Origin: Caprimulgus europaeus
Taxonomy: Eukaryota > Chordata > Aves > Caprimulgiformes > Caprimulgidae
Length of the DNA: 64,000 nt
Direction of reading: 5' to 3'
NCBI GenBank assembly: GCA_907165065.1
Contig: OU015530.1
Location: 43,960,965-44,024,964 of the forward strand
In this document: positions 61,901 to 64,000 of the stretch, piece by piece
Layout of the letters: each line of letters begins with the position of its first letter
How positions within the stretch are numbered: the stretch's first letter is position 1
Notes under the pieces: model-generated
What the model was told of the DNA's origin: nothing
What the model saw: the letters and a program-made list of their open reading frames with translations, nothing else
Database searches by the model: none
Position numbers and translations under genes: made by a program

Positions 61901-62999
61901 CTTGTCTGACAGAGGAAAGATGATAAAAGCTGGCTGCTCTCTTGGATATAGATGTCTCCTACTTGAGGAAGGTTACAAGATATATTTGCTAAGAGAGAAG
62001 TAAATTTGACCTTCCTTTTGGGGGGGGGCGGGAAAGATACAATTACAGACATTACAGAGATGTACTTGAAGTTGTATATCAGTTTCCATAAAACTAAATA
62101 ACTTAATGAAGAAACTTTCCTTAAAAACAAAACCTAAGTGCATTTTTGAATATGAAAATGCTCAGGAGAAGTTTAGAGACTGTTCCAAACAGTCCAGTAT
62201 GTGTCAAACTTACTCTTTGAAAATAATGAAGACACTGAAATATAAAATAGATGCAAATATCTCTAAAATTGCCAGCTTCATGACATTCCAAAATAATAGG
62301 CATGTTGATGCCTTAAAAATATGTTAATTTTAACGTTAAATTTATTCCTGAACCTGTTGAGTTTTCTAATATATGCTCTGATCACAGCCTTGACTATGTC
62401 TTCCCACCCATCTTCTTCGAACATTAATCACTTCTGTTTTCTTAAACACCTAATATGGATGTCCTCTACAATGTTTGCACTTAGAACCGAGGTGATCTGT
62501 AGGTCGTAGCAAAAGAAAGCAGCACACATTAATATATATCTATGTATAAATACATGGAAAACGCATGCTCCAGTTAGCAACAGGAAAGAAAACCCACCCA
62601 CCTCAGGTGAATCCTGTTACAATCTGAAGGATTACCTCAGGTTTTCCCTTCTTTACAATCCCACCTTCATACACAATCCGAACTCCTACAGACCTCAACA
62701 AGGAATTTGCATATGCAAGCACACAAGCAAGAGGGATCTTAGGGTTTAACAGCCAGCGGAGAAAATAACCTTTAGCTTCACAATAAGCAAACAATGGACT
62801 AGTTGCACAATGTGCGTGTACCAAAGCCTTCCATATTGTATGTAAAAATCATTTTAAAACCTTTCACCTGCTGCCACTGTAAAATAATTTTGGGGGTGGA
62901 GCCGAAAATCATTACTGAAGAAAACTAGTCTCTAGGTACAGGATTGAAAATAAAAAAATAAAAAAATCTGCTTCATTACACAAACCAGCAAAAGGGTGA

Positions 63000-64000
63000 G
63001 GTCATGCCTGTGCCGGGCCGTAGTTCATGCAACATCACAGTTTTTCAGAGATACAATTTAATCGTTTTTCCTAACTAATCGGCGATGACTTTTGATACAG
63101 AGAAAAGGAAAAGATACAATAGATCAAACCCTGCCCCACCTTCCCCCCCCGCCCCCCCCGCAGCGGCAGGGCCAGGGCCGCCTCGGAGCGCACAGCGCCA
63201 CCGACACCGAGCAACGCACAACAAAAACGCTCCCCCACCGCCTGGAAAAAAAAAAAAAAAAGCGCCTAGAAAAATGCCAAATATTACAAAATGTCTCCCA
63301 AATGTACCTTTTTGGAGGAAAAAGAACAAACAAACCAACCAATCACCCCCCTCCCCCTCAAACTCCCCCCCCACCAAGCCATCTAAATGGTGTGGTGAAA
63401 TAAAAACCTTTATATAACTAATGCTTTAAGCTAATTGCCACAAGAGCGCTAATTTGTAAATAAAAAGGTCACTGTTTAGTAAAAGACATAACTTAATATA
63501 AGCTCTGTTATGTCAATCTCCACCGTCACCACACCAAGGGCAGTTTTCCCTCGTACTTTAGACCAAAGTGATCCATCAAGAGCCATCACAAATGGCATTG
63601 TAAACTCTTTTCGCCACGACCAGACCGCGTAGCAGCAACATAATATGCTTCTTTATATATTAGAGCTGCATTATATTTATAAAGACAGTCGCGTATGTCG
63701 TCCTGGATCCGTTTATTATTCGTTAAAGAAAACCCCCGAACAAAAAAAACAGAACCAAAAAATGAATTTTAAAAAACCAAAACCAAGTCCATCTGGAAAA
63801 TATCTGAGTTCTTATACTCTTAAACTGAACTTAAATTGCTGTTAAGCTTCGTGCGTATAAAATTTTAAAGAGGAAACAACTGACTTCAGTAATTGTCAAT
63901 ATTAAGGAGACATCGCTGGGTGGGATACACATGAGATCAAAGCTAAGAAAAATACAAGGCTACGTTGTGTTCACCAACACAACGAAAACCCTCCACAGCA
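63000..64000. other. CpG-richer segment, unassigned
   Basis: The last kilobase regains CpG dinucleotides: a GC block at 63130-63235 and scattered CpGs in otherwise AT-rich DNA (63600-63720, for example CGCCACGACCAGACCGCGTA and CGCGTATGTCGTCCTGGATC). On the minus strand a 40-codon frame occupies 63598-63476. It could be part of another transcript (a 3' UTR, a lncRNA or a promoter of a gene off the right edge) or a conserved non-coding element. I cannot name it. Confidence 0.4.

Larger units (their letters stand above)
53248..62999. other. Intergenic, no gene recognised
   Basis: AT-rich sequence with homopolymer runs (A22 at 54030-54051) and a CA repeat near 55937-55952. A 12-bp tandem duplication (GTTAAATAATGT) occurs near 56307-56330. 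Open frames of up to 95 codons (59090-59377 minus, 59589-59858 plus) resemble nothing I know and lack splice or codon evidence. Confidence 0.65.

Noticed and set aside
1-64000. CRISPR arrays, tRNA or rRNA genes, bacterial-type operons
   Set aside because: No regularly spaced direct repeats, no tRNA A/B-box cloverleaf and no rRNA core sequence were seen; the window is vertebrate nuclear DNA.

Overview
This window is vertebrate nuclear DNA, almost certainly from a bird. It has a multi-exon gene with GT/AG introns, a CpG-island promoter in an AT-rich background, several CR1 LINE 3' ends (with the characteristic ATTCTATGATTCT-type tail), and a solo LTR of a class common in avian genomes. Nothing in it looks bacterial: no operons, CRISPR arrays, IS elements or tRNA clusters. 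The species cannot be fixed from the sequence.

The one gene I can establish is EPC1 (enhancer of polycomb homolog 1), on the minus strand. The start codon lies at 47849 inside a CpG island (about 46980-49010). Twelve coding exons run leftward to 649. Joined, they give one uninterrupted frame of 649 codons (1947 nt), and every junction is phase-consistent. The remaining C-terminal part (roughly 190 residues by comparison with an ~836-residue human protein, from memory) lies beyond the left edge. EPC1 is the scaffold subunit that ties the catalytic acetyltransferase module to the rest of the NuA4/TIP60 chromatin complex. Residue choices match EPC1 rather than the paralogue EPC2.

Layout from left to right: 1-648 is intron 12 (partial). 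Exons 12 and 11 (649-935) are split by an 81-bp intron. The 11.9-kb intron 10 follows, with one CR1. Exons 10 to 2 (12877-20861) form a compact cluster with three introns of only 85-99 bp. The 26.8-kb intron 1 (20862-47696) holds four CR1 fragments and a 639-bp solo LTR in the same orientation as the gene. Exon 1 and its 5' leader sit in the CpG island. The 14 kb from about 49010 to 63000 is AT-rich, without recognisable exons, and carries simple repeats. The last kilobase (about 63000-64000) is CpG-richer again and contains a 40-codon open frame on the minus strand that I could not identify.

I found no undescribed multi-gene system. The points most worth a second look are the gene-sense solo LTR about 2 kb upstream of exon 2, an upstream ORF whose stop overlaps the EPC1 start codon, an apparently lengthened exon 12, and the unexplained CpG-richer segment at the right edge.
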